Shown piece after piece: positions 7,676 to 17,244 of a stretch of 64,000 bases of DNA; the stretch's first letter is position 1, and every line of letters begins with the position of its first letter. A program made the position numbers and the translations under genes. The notes below the pieces were generated by a model, which saw nothing but the letters and a program-made list of their open reading frames with translations, had not been told where the DNA came from and searched no databases. Origin of the DNA: Paraburkholderia elongata (GTDB taxonomy: Bacteria; Pseudomonadota; Gammaproteobacteria; Burkholderiales; Burkholderiaceae); contig NZ_WOEZ01000036.1 of assembly GCF_013177735.1 (NCBI RefSeq), forward strand, positions 62,001-126,000, written 5' to 3'.

Positions 7676-10600
7676 TCAATGTCCGTCCTTGCCCGAGCCA
7701 TTACCGTCCGACGCGCCACCTTGCGGATCGTGCGGATGGTGCTGGTTGTAGTGTTCGAGCGCTGCATCCGGGTCTTCCTTCTCACCGCCGAATTTCGCGC
7801 GGACCACGACGAAGAACATCGGGATCATGAAAATCGCGAGGAAGGTCGCCGTCAACATCCCGCCGATCACGCCCGTACCGATTGCGTGCTGGCTGGCCGA
7901 GCCCGCGCCGTTACTGATCGCGAGCGGCATCACGCCGAGAATGAACGCGAGCGAAGTCATCAGAATCGGACGCAACCGCAGACGCGCTGCTTCGAGCGCG
8001 GCCTCGATCGGCCCCATTCCTCCACTCTGCTGCAACTCGCGGGCGAATTCCACGATCAGAATCGCGTTCTTCGCCGACAGCCCCACCGTGGTCAACAGCC
8101 CCACCTGGAAGAACACGTCATTCTCGAGCCCGCGCAGCGTAGCGGCCAGCAGTGCGCCCAGCACGCCGAGCGGCACCACCATGATCACGGAGAACGGGAT
8201 CGACCAGCTTTCGTACAGCGCCGCGAGACACAGGAACACGACGAGGATCGAGATGCCGTACAGGATCGGCGCCTGCGAACCGGACTGGCGTTCCTGCAAC
8301 GACAGGCCCGTCCATTCGTAGCCGATACCCGCCGGCAGTTTCGCCGCGATCGATTCCATGGCCCCCATCGCCTGACCGGTACTCTTGCCTGGCGCTGCTG
8401 CACCCTGGATTTCGACAGCGGAAATCCCGTTGTAGCGTTCGAGTTTCGGCGAACCGTAGGTCCAGTTGCCCGACGCGAACGAATTGAGCGGTGTCATGCC
8501 GCCCGCCGTGTTACGCACGTACCAGTAGTTCAGATCTTCTGGATTCATCCGGAACGGCGCGTCGCCCTGCACGTACACTTTCTTGATCCGGCCGTCGATA
8601 TCGAGGAAGTTGTTCACATAGACCGAGGCCCACGCGATCGAGAACGTCTGGTCGATCGCCGACAACGACACGCCCAGCGCCGCCGCCTTTTCATGATCGA
8701 TTTTGATCTTGAACTGCGGCGTATCGTTCAGGCCGTTCGGACGCACCTGGGCAAGCGTCGGATCCTTCGCGGCCATGCCAAGCAGCATGTTGCGCGCTTC
8801 CATCAGCTTCGCGTGGCCCAGACCGCTGCGATCCTGCAACTCGAAGTCGAAACCCGATGCCGTACCCAGTTCCGGAATGGACGGTGGATTCACCGGATAC
8901 ACCAGCGCATCCTTGTACGACGAGAAGTGCATGAACATCCGGCCGATCAAAGCCTGCACCTTCTGGTTCGCGTGCTGGCGCTCGGCGTAGCCCTTCAGCT
9001 TCACGAAGACGAGACCGGCATTCTGGCCGCGGCCCGCGAAGCTGAAACCGTTCACCGTAAACGCCGATTCGACGATGTCCTTTTCCTGGTCCAGCACGTA
9101 GTCCGACACGTCCTTGAGGGCACGCGCCGTACGCTCCTGGGTCGAGCCGGCCGGCGTTTGCACCAGCACGAACATGATCCCCTGGTCTTCATCCGGCAGG
9201 AACGACTTCGGCAACTTCACGAACAGCAGGCCGACCGCGAAGATCACCACCATGTAGATGATGAGCCAGCGACCTGAGCGCTTGATCACGTGGTGCACGC
9301 CGCTGTGATACTTGTCGCGGCTGGATTCGAAGGTCCGGTTGAACCAGCCGAAGAAGCCCTTCTTCACTTCGTGATGGCCCTTCGGGATCGGCTTGAGAAT
9401 CGTCGCGCACAACGCCGGCGTGAGAATCAAGGCGACCAGCACCGACAACACCATCGCCGCCACGATCGTCAGCGAGAACTGCCGATAGATCGCGCCTACC
9501 GAGCCGCTCGAGAACGCGACCGGCACGAACACCGCCGACAGCACGAGCGCCACGCCGACCAGTGCGCCGGTGATCTGTTCCATCGCCTTGCGGGTGGCGT
9601 CGCGTGGCGACAATCCCTCCTCGGCCATCACCCGCTCGACGTTTTCCACCACCACGATCGCATCGTCCACCAGCAGACCGATCGCGAGCACCAGCCCGAA
9701 CATCGACAGCACGTTGATCGAGAAGCCCACCGCGCTCATGATCGCGAACGTACCCAGCAGCACCACCGGCACCGCGATCGTCGGAATCAACGTCGCGCGG
9801 AGGTTCTGCAGGAACAGGTACATCACGAGGAACACGAGCACGATACCTTCGAGCAGCGTCTTCACCACGTCTTCGATCGACAGTCGCACGAACGGCGTCG
9901 TGTCATACGGGTACTTCACGACCAGACCAGGCGGGAAGTATTTCGACAACTGGTCGATCTTCGTCTTCACGTTCTTCGCGGTCTGCAGCGCGTTGGCGCC
10001 CGTCGCGAGCTGAATGCCCAGACCGGCGGTCGGCTTGCCGTTGTAGTGCGTGTCGAAGTTGTAGTTTTCACCGCCCAGCTCGACGCGCCCGACGTCCTTG
10101 ATGCGCACCTGCGAGCCGTCTGTGTTCACCTTCAGCAGCACGTTGCCGAACTGCTCAGGCGTATTCAGCAGCGTCGCCTCGGTAATCGTTGCCTGCAGCA
10201 TCTGGCCGGGCACCGAAGGCGTGCCGCCGAGCGAACCGCCTGCCACCTGAACGTTCTGCGCCTGCAAGGCCGTCTGCACATCCACCGGCGTAAGGCCGAA
10301 GTTGGTCAACTTGTGGGCGTCGAGCCAGATCCGCATCGCGTACTGCGTGCCGAACAGCGTCACGGTACCCACACCGTCCAGACGGCTGATCGGGTCCTTG
10401 ACGTTCGACGCGACGTAGTTCGCGAGGTCGATCTTGTTCATGCTGCCGTCTTCGGAATTGAACGCCAGCACGAGCAGGAAGCTGCTGCTCGACTTGGTGA
10501 CGTTGATCCCTTGCTGCTGCACGATGGTCGGCAGAAGCGGCGTCGCCAGTTGCAGCTTGTTCTGCACCTGCACTTGGGCGATGTCCGGGTTCGTGCCGGC

Positions 10601-10885
10601 CGCAAACGTCAACGTAATGGTCGCCGTGCCGGAATCGTCGGAGGTGGACGACAGGTACAGCAAGTGGTCGAGGCCGCTCATCTGCTGCTCGATCACCTGC
10701 GTGACAGTGTCTTCCACTGTCTTCGCCGACGCGCCCGGATACACGGCGCTGATCTGCACCGCCGGCGGCGCGATCGTCGGGTATTGCGCGATCGGCAGAG
10801 TAAAGACCGACGCGATACCCGCGAGCATCAGGATGATGGCGATCACCCATGCAAAAATCGGGCGATCAATAAAGAACTTTGCCAT
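7676..10885 (-). CDS. bpeB: RND multidrug efflux inner membrane transporter (HAE1, AcrB/BpeB-like)
   Basis: At 1069 residues this is the proton-driven inner-membrane pump. The N-terminus [17 protein letters not shown] is characteristic of the HAE1 family. The [20 protein letters not shown] stretch carries the paired Asp residues of the proton relay in transmembrane helix 4. Two large periplasmic loops lie between helices 1-2 and 7-8. The C-terminal tail is hydrophilic and His/Gly-rich. It is the middle gene of an adaptor-pump-channel operon, 15 bp from the adaptor and one base from the channel gene. Substrates are probably antibiotics, dyes or acyl-homoserine lactones, by analogy with BpeAB. 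Confidence 0.95.
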   Translation of the reverse strand: MAKFFIDRPIFAWVIAIILMLAGIASVFTLPIAQYPTIAPPAVQISAVYPGASAKTVEDTVTQVIEQQMSGLDHLLYLSSTSDDSGTATITLTFAAGTNPDIAQVQVQNKLQLATPLLPTIVQQQGINVTKSSSSFLLVLAFNSEDGSMNKIDLANYVASNVKDPISRLDGVGTVTLFGTQYAMRIWLDAHKLTNFGLTPVDVQTALQAQNVQVAGGSLGGTPSVPGQMLQATITEATLLNTPEQFGNVLLKVNTDGSQVRIKDVGRVELGGENYNFDTHYNGKPTAGLGIQLATGANALQTAKNVKTKIDQLSKYFPPGLVVKYPYDTTPFVRLSIEDVVKTLLEGIVLVFLVMYLFLQNLRATLIPTIAVPVVLLGTFAIMSAVGFSINVLSMFGLVLAIGLLVDDAIVVVENVERVMAEEGLSPRDATRKAMEQITGALVGVALVLSAVFVPVAFSSGSVGAIYRQFSLTIVAAMVLSVLVALILTPALCATILKPIPKGHHEVKKGFFGWFNRTFESSRDKYHSGVHHVIKRSGRWLIIYMVVIFAVGLLFVKLPKSFLPDEDQGIMFVLVQTPAGSTQERTARALKDVSDYVLDQEKDIVESAFTVNGFSFAGRGQNAGLVFVKLKGYAERQHANQKVQALIGRMFMHFSSYKDALVYPVNPPSIPELGTASGFDFELQDRSGLGHAKLMEARNMLLGMAAKDPTLAQVRPNGLNDTPQFKIKIDHEKAAALGVSLSAIDQTFSIAWASVYVNNFLDIDGRIKKVYVQGDAPFRMNPEDLNYWYVRNTAGGMTPLNSFASGNWTYGSPKLERYNGISAVEIQGAAAPGKSTGQAMGAMESIAAKLPAGIGYEWTGLSLQERQSGSQAPILYGISILVVFLCLAALYESWSIPFSVIMVVPLGVLGALLAATLRGLENDVFFQVGLLTTVGLSAKNAILIVEFARELQQSGGMGPIEAALEAARLRLRPILMTSLAFILGVMPLAISNGAGSASQHAIGTGVIGGMLTATFLAIFMIPMFFVVVRAKFGGEKEDPDAALEHYNQHHPHDPQGGASDGNGSGKDGH

Positions 10886-10900
10886 GAAGCAGGCTCCCTG

Positions 10901-12124
10901 TTATTTCGCGGCCGATGCAGCAGAGGCAGCCTGCGCCATCTGTGCACCACTGGCCGCCGGCGCTTCCTGAGCAGCTGCGTCGGAGGCTGGCGATGGCGCG
11001 GGGACCGTCTTGACCGTCATGCCCGGACGTACTTTGTCAGTGCCGAGCACGATCACGCGGTCACCCGGGTTCAAGCCGCTCTCAACCACCCAGTTCGAAC
11101 CGTAGGTCGACGAAGTGACGAGCTGGCGCACCCCGACCTTGTTTTGCGCGTCGACAACGAGCGCGGTCGGCTGGCCCTTCGGATCGTGCGTAATGCCCGA
11201 TTGCGGCACGACGATTGCCTTGTCATTGACGCCTTCGTCGATGCGCGCACGCACGAACATGCCCGGCAGCAGCACGTGGTCCTTGTTCTCGAAGATTGCG
11301 CGGATCGTGACCGAACCGGTGCCCTGATCGACCGTCACGTCGGTGAACTGCAGCTTGCCCTGTTCAGAATAGGTACGGCCGTCTTCGAGGATCAGCGTGA
11401 CCTTCGCCGCGTCCGGCCCGTTCGTCTTCAGACGCCCTTCCTGCACCTGGCGGCGCAGCTTGAGCCCGTCGAGGCTCGATTGGGTCAGGTCCACATAGAC
11501 CGGATCGAGTTGCTGGACCGTCGACATCAGCGTCGCCGCGCTCGCCTGCACATACGCGCCCGGCGTGACCTGGGAAATGCCGACCTGACCGGTCACCGGC
11601 GAAGTCACGTCCGTATAGCCGAGATTGATCTGCGCCGTATCGACCGCTGCCTTGCCTGAAGCCACGTCTGCCGCGGCCTGCCCTTCTGCTGCGACAGCGT
11701 TGTCGTAATCCTGCTTGCTCACTGCGTTAGCCGCGACCAGCACCTTGTAGCGGTTTGCCTGCGCAGTGGTCGTGGCGAGATTCGCCTGAGCCTTGGCAAG
11801 CGACGCCTTGGCGCTGTTCAGCGCCGCGATATAAGGCGCCGGATCGATCTTGTACAAACGCTGGCCGGCCTTGACCTGGCTGCCTTCAGTGAATTCGCGG
11901 CGCAGCACGATGCCGTCAACCCGCGCACGCACCTGCGCCACCAGGAACGCATTGGTACGGCCCGGCAATTCGGTGGTGACCGGCACAGTCGTCGGCTGGA
12001 CCGTGACGATGGCAACCTCGGGGGTTTGTTGCGGCGGGGCAGATTGTTTTGGTCCGCATGCTGCCAGCAATACGGCAGCCGTCGCGGCACTGATTAAGCG
12101 GAATGGAACCCGTTCGACGCGCAT
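10901..12124 (-). CDS. bpeA: RND efflux periplasmic adaptor lipoprotein (AcrA/BpeA-like)
   Basis: The adaptor (407 residues) bridges the pump and the outer-membrane channel. The start MRVERVPFRL gives a lipoprotein signal with Cys23 in LLAAC. The order is: beta-barrel entry, lipoyl half (VRARVDGIVLRREFTEGSQVKAG), helical hairpin rich in Ala/Lys/Asn, second lipoyl half and membrane-proximal domain. The C-terminus is an Ala/Ser/Pro-rich tail. It is the first gene of the operon. Its predicted promoter at 12392-12420 is covered by an AcrR-like operator, and the leader would be about 260 nt. Confidence 0.93.
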   Translation of the reverse strand: MRVERVPFRLISAATAAVLLAACGPKQSAPPQQTPEVAIVTVQPTTVPVTTELPGRTNAFLVAQVRARVDGIVLRREFTEGSQVKAGQRLYKIDPAPYIAALNSAKASLAKAQANLATTTAQANRYKVLVAANAVSKQDYDNAVAAEGQAAADVASGKAAVDTAQINLGYTDVTSPVTGQVGISQVTPGAYVQASAATLMSTVQQLDPVYVDLTQSSLDGLKLRRQVQEGRLKTNGPDAAKVTLILEDGRTYSEQGKLQFTDVTVDQGTGSVTIRAIFENKDHVLLPGMFVRARIDEGVNDKAIVVPQSGITHDPKGQPTALVVDAQNKVGVRQLVTSSTYGSNWVVESGLNPGDRVIVLGTDKVRPGMTVKTVPAPSPASDAAAQEAPAASGAQMAQAASAASAAK

Positions 12125-12391
12125 GGAGCGACCTCTGTCAAAGACTGAGAATGAAAAAGTGCGCGCATCCCTACCCCGGGGACGACAGCGCACACATGCG
12201 TCTTGCGACGCCTGACCGGAAGCCCATGAATGCCAACCGCACCTGCAGGGGCATCCTGAGCGAAATGCGCCATACCGGGGAAATGCCGCACGGCGCCGCC
12301 CGTCGAGGCACGGCGCGAGAGCGTTTTGAAAGGCAACAGTGACGGATATTAACCGCTCGTCACGGCTTGGGCTATCCGATCGTGGGATGCT

Positions 12392-12420
12392 ATTATATAT
12401 ACATTCACGAATGCATGTAA
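12392..12420 (-). promoter_or_regulatory. Predicted promoter of the RND efflux operon
   Basis: On the minus strand TTACAT (12415-12420) and TATAAT (12392-12397) are separated by exactly 17 bp, a near-consensus sigma-70 promoter. The AcrR-like operator at 12396-12419 covers the spacer and part of both hexamers, the expected arrangement for repression. Confidence 0.65.
12396..12419. promoter_or_regulatory. AcrR/BpeR-type operator
   Basis: A 24-bp imperfect inverted repeat, with halves TATATACATTCA and CGAATGCATGTA, pairs at 9 of 12 positions. From memory of the E. coli acrAB operator I count 19 of 24 identical bases. This fits binding by the divergently encoded TetR protein. Confidence 0.7.
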
Positions 12421-12553
12421 AAGTGCGTTTACGTCTTTGTAGGCAGGGGGCCTGCAAGATCGCTTCGTAAATGGCTCAACAGCAGACAGATTGTCATCGA
12501 GCGCACTTAAAAGCGCCCGGGAAAACCCCACAATCAGGGCAGGTCACACGCAT

Positions 12554-13201
12554 ATGGTCAGAAGAACCAAAGAAGAGGCGCAGGAGACGCGCAACAGCAT
12601 TCTCGACGCGGCCGAACGGGTTTTCTTCGAGAAAGGCGTATCGCGCACATCGCTCGCCGACATCGCGCAGGCCGCCGGCGTCACGCGTGGCGCTATCTAT
12701 TGGCATTTCGCGCACAAAAGCGATCTGTTCACCGAAATGTTCGACCGCGTGCTGCTGCCGCTGGACGAACTCAAGGCCGGCTTGCAAGACCCCAATGAGC
12801 CCGACCCGCTTGGGCGCCTGCTGGAAATCTGCACGGTCTGCCTGCGTGACACCGCCAACGACCCACGCCGCCGGCGGGTGTTCGACATCCTCTTTCTGAA
12901 GTGCGAGCTGGTCGAAGAGATGGGTCCGGTGATGATCCGCTATCAGACGAATATGCGCGAAGGGCTGAGGAAGATCGAAGGCGGCCTGCGCAATGCGATC
13001 TCCAAAGGGCAAATGCCGGCCGATCTCGACACCGGAATCGCCGCGGCGATGGTCCATGCGTTCGTCAGCGGCTCGCTGCGCGACATGCTGTTTTTGCCGG
13101 AGTCGACCGATTTCGGCAAGCATGCGGAGCGGATGGTTGCAGGGATGTTCGATGCGCTGCTGCTGAGTCCGGCGTTGCGCAAGGGGAAGACGGCCGGCTG
13201 A
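12554..13201 (+). CDS. bpeR: TetR/AcrR-family repressor of the adjacent efflux operon
   Basis: A one-domain TetR regulator of 215 residues with a helix-turn-helix at the N-terminus (SLADIAQAAGVTRGAIYWHF, about residues 33-52). An AcrR-type ligand-binding C-terminal domain follows. The start MVRRTKEEAQ matches AcrR/BpeR N-termini; an in-frame ATG 63 bp upstream is less likely. It is divergent from the RND operon, and an AcrR-like operator lies between them, so it is expected to repress the pump until a substrate binds. The stop codon lies inside an 8-bp GC-rich hairpin (13192-13210) that may help end transcription. Confidence 0.92.
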   Translation: MVRRTKEEAQETRNSILDAAERVFFEKGVSRTSLADIAQAAGVTRGAIYWHFAHKSDLFTEMFDRVLLPLDELKAGLQDPNEPDPLGRLLEICTVCLRDTANDPRRRRVFDILFLKCELVEEMGPVMIRYQTNMREGLRKIEGGLRNAISKGQMPADLDTGIAAAMVHAFVSGSLRDMLFLPESTDFGKHAERMVAGMFDALLLSPALRKGKTAG

Positions 13202-13224
13202 CAGCCGGCCTCTGTGCTGCGGTC

Positions 13225-13857
13225 TTATGCAGCCGCTTGGCTCGCCCGCGCCTTCTGGTTCGACGCGTAGATGTTGCCGCGTTCGAGCGGCGCTCCGCTC
13301 TTCACAGCCGCAATCCATTGGTCCGTGCTCACTACGGCCGCGAAGCGCGAGTGCAACACCACGCTGAACACTCGGTGAATGTCCTCCGCGCTCGCAAAAC
13401 CCGCGCTGTTCTCATAGGGCACCGAGCCCGTCGCGTCGTGCAGGAATTCGACCGTGAGACCCAGGTGGACCGCATGGTTGATCGTCGACGCGTCGCAGTT
13501 GTGGGTCATGTAGCCGATTACCGTCAATGTGTCGATCTGCTGCGCGGCGAGCCATTCGGCCAGATCCGTTTCGGGGAAGGCGCTCGGCAACGACTTTTCC
13601 ACATAGTGATCGTGCGGGCGCGAGCCCACCACCGGATGCAACTCCGCCCCGACGGTGCCGCGCGCGAACAGCGGCGAGGTGGCCGGCGAGAAGTTCTGCA
13701 CGACCACCACCGGCACACCGGCGGCACGGGCCGCGTCCATCGCCCGGCCGATGTTGGCGAGCGAGGTTTGCACATCCGGATATTCGATCGGCAGATCGCC
13801 GGTGACGTATTCGTTCTGCACATCGATGACGATCAGCGCGCGGCGTGGTGCGGTCAT
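13225..13857 (-). CDS. Isochorismatase-family cysteine hydrolase
   Basis: The protein (210 residues) has the isochorismatase/nicotinamidase fold. The conserved Asp is in LIVIDVQNEYVTG near the N-terminus, the Lys in YVEKSLPSAF, and the nucleophilic Cys in GYMTHNCDAST. The family hydrolyses amide or ether bonds in small molecules such as nicotinamide, isochorismate, ureidoacrylate or N-carbamoyl compounds; the substrate here cannot be assigned. It is convergent with the TetR gene, and the next plus-strand gene is a GlxA-type regulator. Divergent transcription from that regulator (179-bp gap) makes it a plausible target. Confidence 0.88.
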   Translation of the reverse strand: MTAPRRALIVIDVQNEYVTGDLPIEYPDVQTSLANIGRAMDAARAAGVPVVVVQNFSPATSPLFARGTVGAELHPVVGSRPHDHYVEKSLPSAFPETDLAEWLAAQQIDTLTVIGYMTHNCDASTINHAVHLGLTVEFLHDATGSVPYENSAGFASAEDIHRVFSVVLHSRFAAVVSTDQWIAAVKSGAPLERGNIYASNQKARASQAAA

Positions 13858-14036
13858 GGCAAGACTCCTGTCGGTTAAGCGGTTAGGGTTCGCGCTGCGC
13901 GGCCCGGGTTGGGCATTGAGTAAGCAGCGGCGATGACTGCATTGTTGGGCCGCCGCCGTTTTCCCGATAGCGACCCGAATGACAATATTCGCTAGAATCG
14001 GGCCATCGTTGAATTTCCCCAGGGCGACTGCAACCC

Positions 14037-15032
14037 ATGGCTACACCCACCTCCTCCATCGCGGAGCGCAACAACGCGCCCCGCCACGTCGTCGCGGTCA
14101 TCGCGTTCGACCGCATCAGCCCGTTCCATCTTTCGGTGCCGTGCGTGGTGTTCGGCGAGGACCGCAGCGGCGGCGGCTTGCCCGAGTTCGACTTTCGCGT
14201 CTGCGCTGCCGAACCCGGCGCGCTGACCACCACCGCCGGTTTCTCGATCGCCGTCACGCATGGGCTCGAAGCGCTCGCCGACGCGCATACGATCATCGTG
14301 CCGAGCTGGCGCGACCCGAATGAGACGCCGCCCGCCGCACTGCTCGACGTACTGCGCGCCGCCCATGCACGCGGCGCGCAACTGGTCGGGCTGTGTCTGG
14401 GTGCGTTCGTGCTGGCCGCCGCCGGCATCCTCGACGGCCGGCCGGCCTCTACCCATTGGGCGTGGGCGGACGACTTCGCGCGCCGCTATCCGTGCGTGCG
14501 GCTCGATCCCGACGTGCTCTATGTCGACGACGGCAACGTGGTGACCTCGGCCGGCACCGCCGCCGGCCTCGACTGCTGCCTGCACGTGCTGCGCAAGATG
14601 TGCGGCGCGCAGGCGGCGAACTATGTCGCGCGCCGGCTGGTCGTGTCGCCGCATCGGCAAGGCGGCCAGGCGCAATTCATTGAGCAGCCGGTGCCGCCGA
14701 ATGTGCGCGGCGACCGCTTGTCGGGTCTGCTCGATTGGGTGAGCGGAAACCTCGATGCGCCGCATACGCTCGACACGCTCGCCGAGCGCGCCTTGATGAG
14801 CCGCCGCACCTTTACGCGGCGTTTTCGGCTCGCCACCGGCGCGACCGTCGGTGCATGGCTGCTGGCGCAGCGGCTCGCCCGCGCGCAGCAACTGCTGGAA
14901 AGCACGGATGAGTCCGTGGAAACGATCGCGGGGATTGCCGGTTTCGGCTCGACAGCCTCGCTACGGCAACATTTTGGGGAGGTGTTCCGCACTTCGCCGT
15001 CCGCGTGGAGGCGGGAATTTCGCGGTGTGTGA
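14037..15032 (+). CDS. GlxA-family transcriptional regulator (DJ-1/PfpI domain plus AraC helix-turn-helix)
   Basis: The regulator (331 residues) joins an N-terminal class I amidotransferase-like domain (about residues 15-195) to a C-terminal AraC DNA-binding domain (about 215-325). The nucleophile-elbow stretch GLCLGAFVLAAAGIL keeps the Cys. The C-terminal part has MSRRTFTRRFRLATGATVGAW and a second helix-turn-helix at VETIAGIAGFGSTASLRQHF. Such proteins sense small metabolites and activate adjacent genes. It is divergent from the isochorismatase-like hydrolase, its likely target. A GC-rich hairpin at 15054-15077 follows but lacks a T-run. Confidence 0.9.
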   Translation: MATPTSSIAERNNAPRHVVAVIAFDRISPFHLSVPCVVFGEDRSGGGLPEFDFRVCAAEPGALTTTAGFSIAVTHGLEALADAHTIIVPSWRDPNETPPAALLDVLRAAHARGAQLVGLCLGAFVLAAAGILDGRPASTHWAWADDFARRYPCVRLDPDVLYVDDGNVVTSAGTAAGLDCCLHVLRKMCGAQAANYVARRLVVSPHRQGGQAQFIEQPVPPNVRGDRLSGLLDWVSGNLDAPHTLDTLAERALMSRRTFTRRFRLATGATVGAWLLAQRLARAQQLLESTDESVETIAGIAGFGSTASLRQHFGEVFRTSPSAWRREFRGV

Positions 15033-15158
15033 ACGCTTGAAAGGGCGTGAGAAGGCCGCGCAGTGCTCCGCGCGGCCAACGCCGTTTCGTAGTGAATCAC
15101 CGAGATTTCGTAGTAGCACCGACGCGACACCAACGCACCGGCGAGTCTAGCCGCGCCG

Positions 15159-15911
15159 TCAGCGCTCGCTGACCCAGCGCGCCACATACAACAGCAGCGC
15201 GACCAGAAAAATCATCACCGCCCACGCCCAGTTCGGCACCGCATGCGGACTGGGCTGGCGATGCGAAACACCATGCGAGGCGCCGTGCGACGCACTCGCG
15301 GCGCGTCCGGTCAGCGTATTGCCAAGATCGTGCGGGCGCGTGCGCCGCGCAATGCCGCTGAGGTTGATCGGCCGTAAAAAGACGTGCTGACGGCGCGCCG
15401 AAGAACCGCGCGCACGGTTCGGCCCGTGCCCATGCTTGGCGCGAACGACCGCGCCGAACTCGTCGAAAAAATCGTCGGCCAATTGATGCAGCGCGTTTTC
15501 GAGCTGGCGCGTAGGCAGTTCGGCGAGTGGTCCCGACGAGGTCGCCCAAATCGTGTAATCGATCCGCGTGCCGCGCTCCCGGCCGATGCCATGCGAGCCA
15601 TCCTCCGCGCGCAACCTCACTTCGATCTGTCCGCGCAACGCGCCGATGCCCTCAGCTCGCGCCTTGAAATTGATGGTGCGGCGCTGCGCGTCCGCCGGTC
15701 CGGAATCCTGACCGGCTACATGGGCCCGCGCTTCGTAACGCGCGCGCAACGGCCCAAGCGCCACGGTCATGGTGAGCGCATATTCGCCTTGACCAAGCCG
15801 CGTGAACGACTCGCAGTTGTCGAGGCTGGCACGCAACAAGGCGAGGTCCTGCAACGCGTCCCAAACGTCGGACGGTGCAAGCGGAATCCGTAACGCGTCG
15901 TTCAGTTCCAT
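15159..15911 (-). CDS. CoxG-like SRPBCC-domain protein with C-terminal membrane anchor
   Basis: A protein of 250 residues. Residues about 1-150 resemble the CoxG/carbon-monoxide-dehydrogenase subunit G group of the START/SRPBCC fold (MELNDALRIPLAPSDVWDALQD, with a conserved middle region). A Ser/His/Ala-rich linker follows. The C-terminus has one hydrophobic helix (WAWAVMIFLVALLLYVARW). CoxG-type proteins bind hydrophobic ligands and, in carboxydotrophs, anchor the CO dehydrogenase to the membrane. No CO dehydrogenase genes are near, so the role is unknown. It is 33 bp downstream of the DUF427 gene on the same strand. Confidence 0.75.
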   Translation of the reverse strand: MELNDALRIPLAPSDVWDALQDLALLRASLDNCESFTRLGQGEYALTMTVALGPLRARYEARAHVAGQDSGPADAQRRTINFKARAEGIGALRGQIEVRLRAEDGSHGIGRERGTRIDYTIWATSSGPLAELPTRQLENALHQLADDFFDEFGAVVRAKHGHGPNRARGSSARRQHVFLRPINLSGIARRTRPHDLGNTLTGRAASASHGASHGVSHRQPSPHAVPNWAWAVMIFLVALLLYVARWVSER

Positions 15912-15944
15912 GGCAGCCTCCCCCGATGAACGCGCGACAGCCGG

Positions 15945-16337
15945 TCAGGACGTCTGATCGATGCGGTCGACGCGCGATGCGTAAAACGCGAGATACCCTT
16001 TTATCTTTACCGCCGGCTCGAGCGGCGTCTCATAGCTCCATACAGCGTTTTCGATCAGACCGTCTTCGGTGCGCAGATGGAAGTAGGAAGCCTCGCCCTT
16101 GAACGAACAGTACGAAGTATGCGTCGAGCGTTCGAGGCGCGCCATGTTCACGTCGCTACGCGGGAAATAGAACACGTCCGGCAGACCGGTTTCCGTGAGC
16201 GTCAGGCCCGCCTGGGTATCTGCCATGGTCACGCCGCCATGAATCACACGCACCCGGTGATTGTTGCCGCTGATCGCGATGGCGTGCCCGCCCGTGCTCG
16301 CGCCGGGGTTTTCGTGGGGTGTCAAGGCATCGCTCAT
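15945..16337 (-). CDS. DUF427 domain protein
   Basis: A 130-residue protein matching the DUF427 family by its core: VRVIHGGVTMADT, VFYFPRSDVNMARLERS, TYCSFKGEASYFHL and a C-terminal IKGYLAFYASRVD. The family has a small beta-tent fold and no established biochemical function. The start MSDALTPH is preferred; an upstream in-frame start would add 15 residues of atypical sequence. It lies upstream of the CoxG-like gene on the same strand and may be co-transcribed with it. Confidence 0.85.
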   Translation of the reverse strand: MSDALTPHENPGASTGGHAIAISGNNHRVRVIHGGVTMADTQAGLTLTETGLPDVFYFPRSDVNMARLERSTHTSYCSFKGEASYFHLRTEDGLIENAVWSYETPLEPAVKIKGYLAFYASRVDRIDQTS

Positions 16338-16384
16338 GTCTCGGCTCCGGGGTGGTGTGCAGCTCGATGTGCGGTCGTACAAAC

Positions 16385-16417
16385 AATGAAGCCACGGGGG
16401 ACACCCGTGGCTTCATT
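16385..16417 (-). terminator. Hairpin terminator downstream of the 16.5-17.0 kb gene
   Basis: AATGAAGCCACGGG (16385-16398) pairs with CCCGTGGCTTCATT (16404-16417), a 14-bp perfect stem with a 5-nt loop. On the minus strand it follows the small secreted protein gene. The following T-run is short and interrupted. Confidence 0.7.
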
Positions 16418-16501
16418 ATCAACCAAACTTCTGCCGAACGCGCGGCCTTCCTGAACGCCGCCGGGGCGTCTCGCCCGGCGCCGCTCAAGCAGGCGAAGCG
16501 C

Positions 16502-16999
16502 TTATTGCGTACTCCAGTAGAACGCGGCCTTGGCGGTGCCCTTGGCCGGGATCGTTACCGACCTGGTCTGGTCGCTGTCCTTGTATTGCGCGTGCACCGT
16601 GTAGCGGCCGGGGCGCAGCTTGACCAGCATATACGGACCGCGCGAGGTGGCGGTCAGCACATCGCCCTCGTGCGCGTCGACGATCCGCACATGGACATCG
16701 GCCAGAAAATCGGAGCCGGGGCCGGTGAAGCGCAGTGACAGCGGCCACTGGCTTTGCGCGTGCTGCAGCGCCGTGGATTCGTCGACACCGACGCCGCCCG
16801 ACACGAACGAAACGTCGCCCTTCTGCTGGATTTGCGGCATACCGTCGCCATTGGCATTGCCGGCGCTAGTGCTGTCGGTGGTCGTGCCGCCTGCCACCTG
16901 GCTCGCCTGTTGGGCATAAGCGCCGCCTGCCAGACCGAGCGTGAGCGCTGCGCATACCGCGGCGGCCACGATCCTTCGCTGATTGCGTTGGGTTTTCAT
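16502..16999 (-). CDS. Secreted carboxypeptidase-regulatory-like protein, function unknown
   Basis: The protein has 165 residues with a clear Sec signal peptide ending near AGGAYAQQA. The mature part has a Gly/Thr/Ser-rich linker, then a beta-rich domain (LADVHVRIVDAHEGDVL, GPYMLVKLRPGRYTVHAQYKD) resembling the carboxypeptidase regulatory-like or Ig-like fold found in periplasmic proteins. The last residues, AKAAFYWSTQ, are typical of a Burkholderia family of exported proteins without known function. It stands alone, with a terminator hairpin downstream. Confidence 0.75.
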   Translation of the reverse strand: MKTQRNQRRIVAAAVCAALTLGLAGGAYAQQASQVAGGTTTDSTSAGNANGDGMPQIQQKGDVSFVSGGVGVDESTALQHAQSQWPLSLRFTGPGSDFLADVHVRIVDAHEGDVLTATSRGPYMLVKLRPGRYTVHAQYKDSDQTRSVTIPAKGTAKAAFYWSTQ

Positions 17000-17174
17000 G
17001 GTTCGCTCCTTTTTAAGGCCCTTGTCGTCCGGGGTCCCTCGGTGGGTCCGCTACAAGGTAGACGCAACCTGCGTGCCAGCATCAGTTTGCGTCGTCTGGA
17101 AACCGCTGCTGCGCCATGCCACGCGGCGCCGAGCGCCCTGCTTCACGGCTTTGATCCACGGCTTTGAATCGGGT

Positions 17175-17217
17175 AAAAAAATGCCGGTCCGTCGGCAGTA
17201 AGTGCACGGACCGGCAA
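17175..17217 (-). terminator. Intrinsic terminator of the degP-like gene
   Basis: TGCCGGTCCGT pairs with ACGGACCGGCA, a perfect 11-bp stem around a 13-nt loop, at 17182-17216. On the minus strand the stem is followed by seven T residues (17175-17181). It lies 28 bp beyond the protease stop codon. Confidence 0.92.
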
Positions 17218-17244
17218 GCGTTACGTCAATAAATCAATTCCCGG

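Larger units (their letters stand above)
12125..12553. other. 429-bp divergent regulatory region between efflux operon and tetR
   Basis: The region separates bpeA from the TetR-family regulator gene. Its central part holds a sigma-70-like promoter for the pump and an overlapping inverted repeat (listed separately). The rest, 12125-12390, would be an unusually long 5' leader for bpeA. I see no gene in it. Confidence 0.6.

Noticed and set aside
9290..11659. A 789-codon plus-strand frame opposite the RND pump and adaptor genes
   Set aside because: Same shadow composition; the minus-strand genes carry all the protein motifs.
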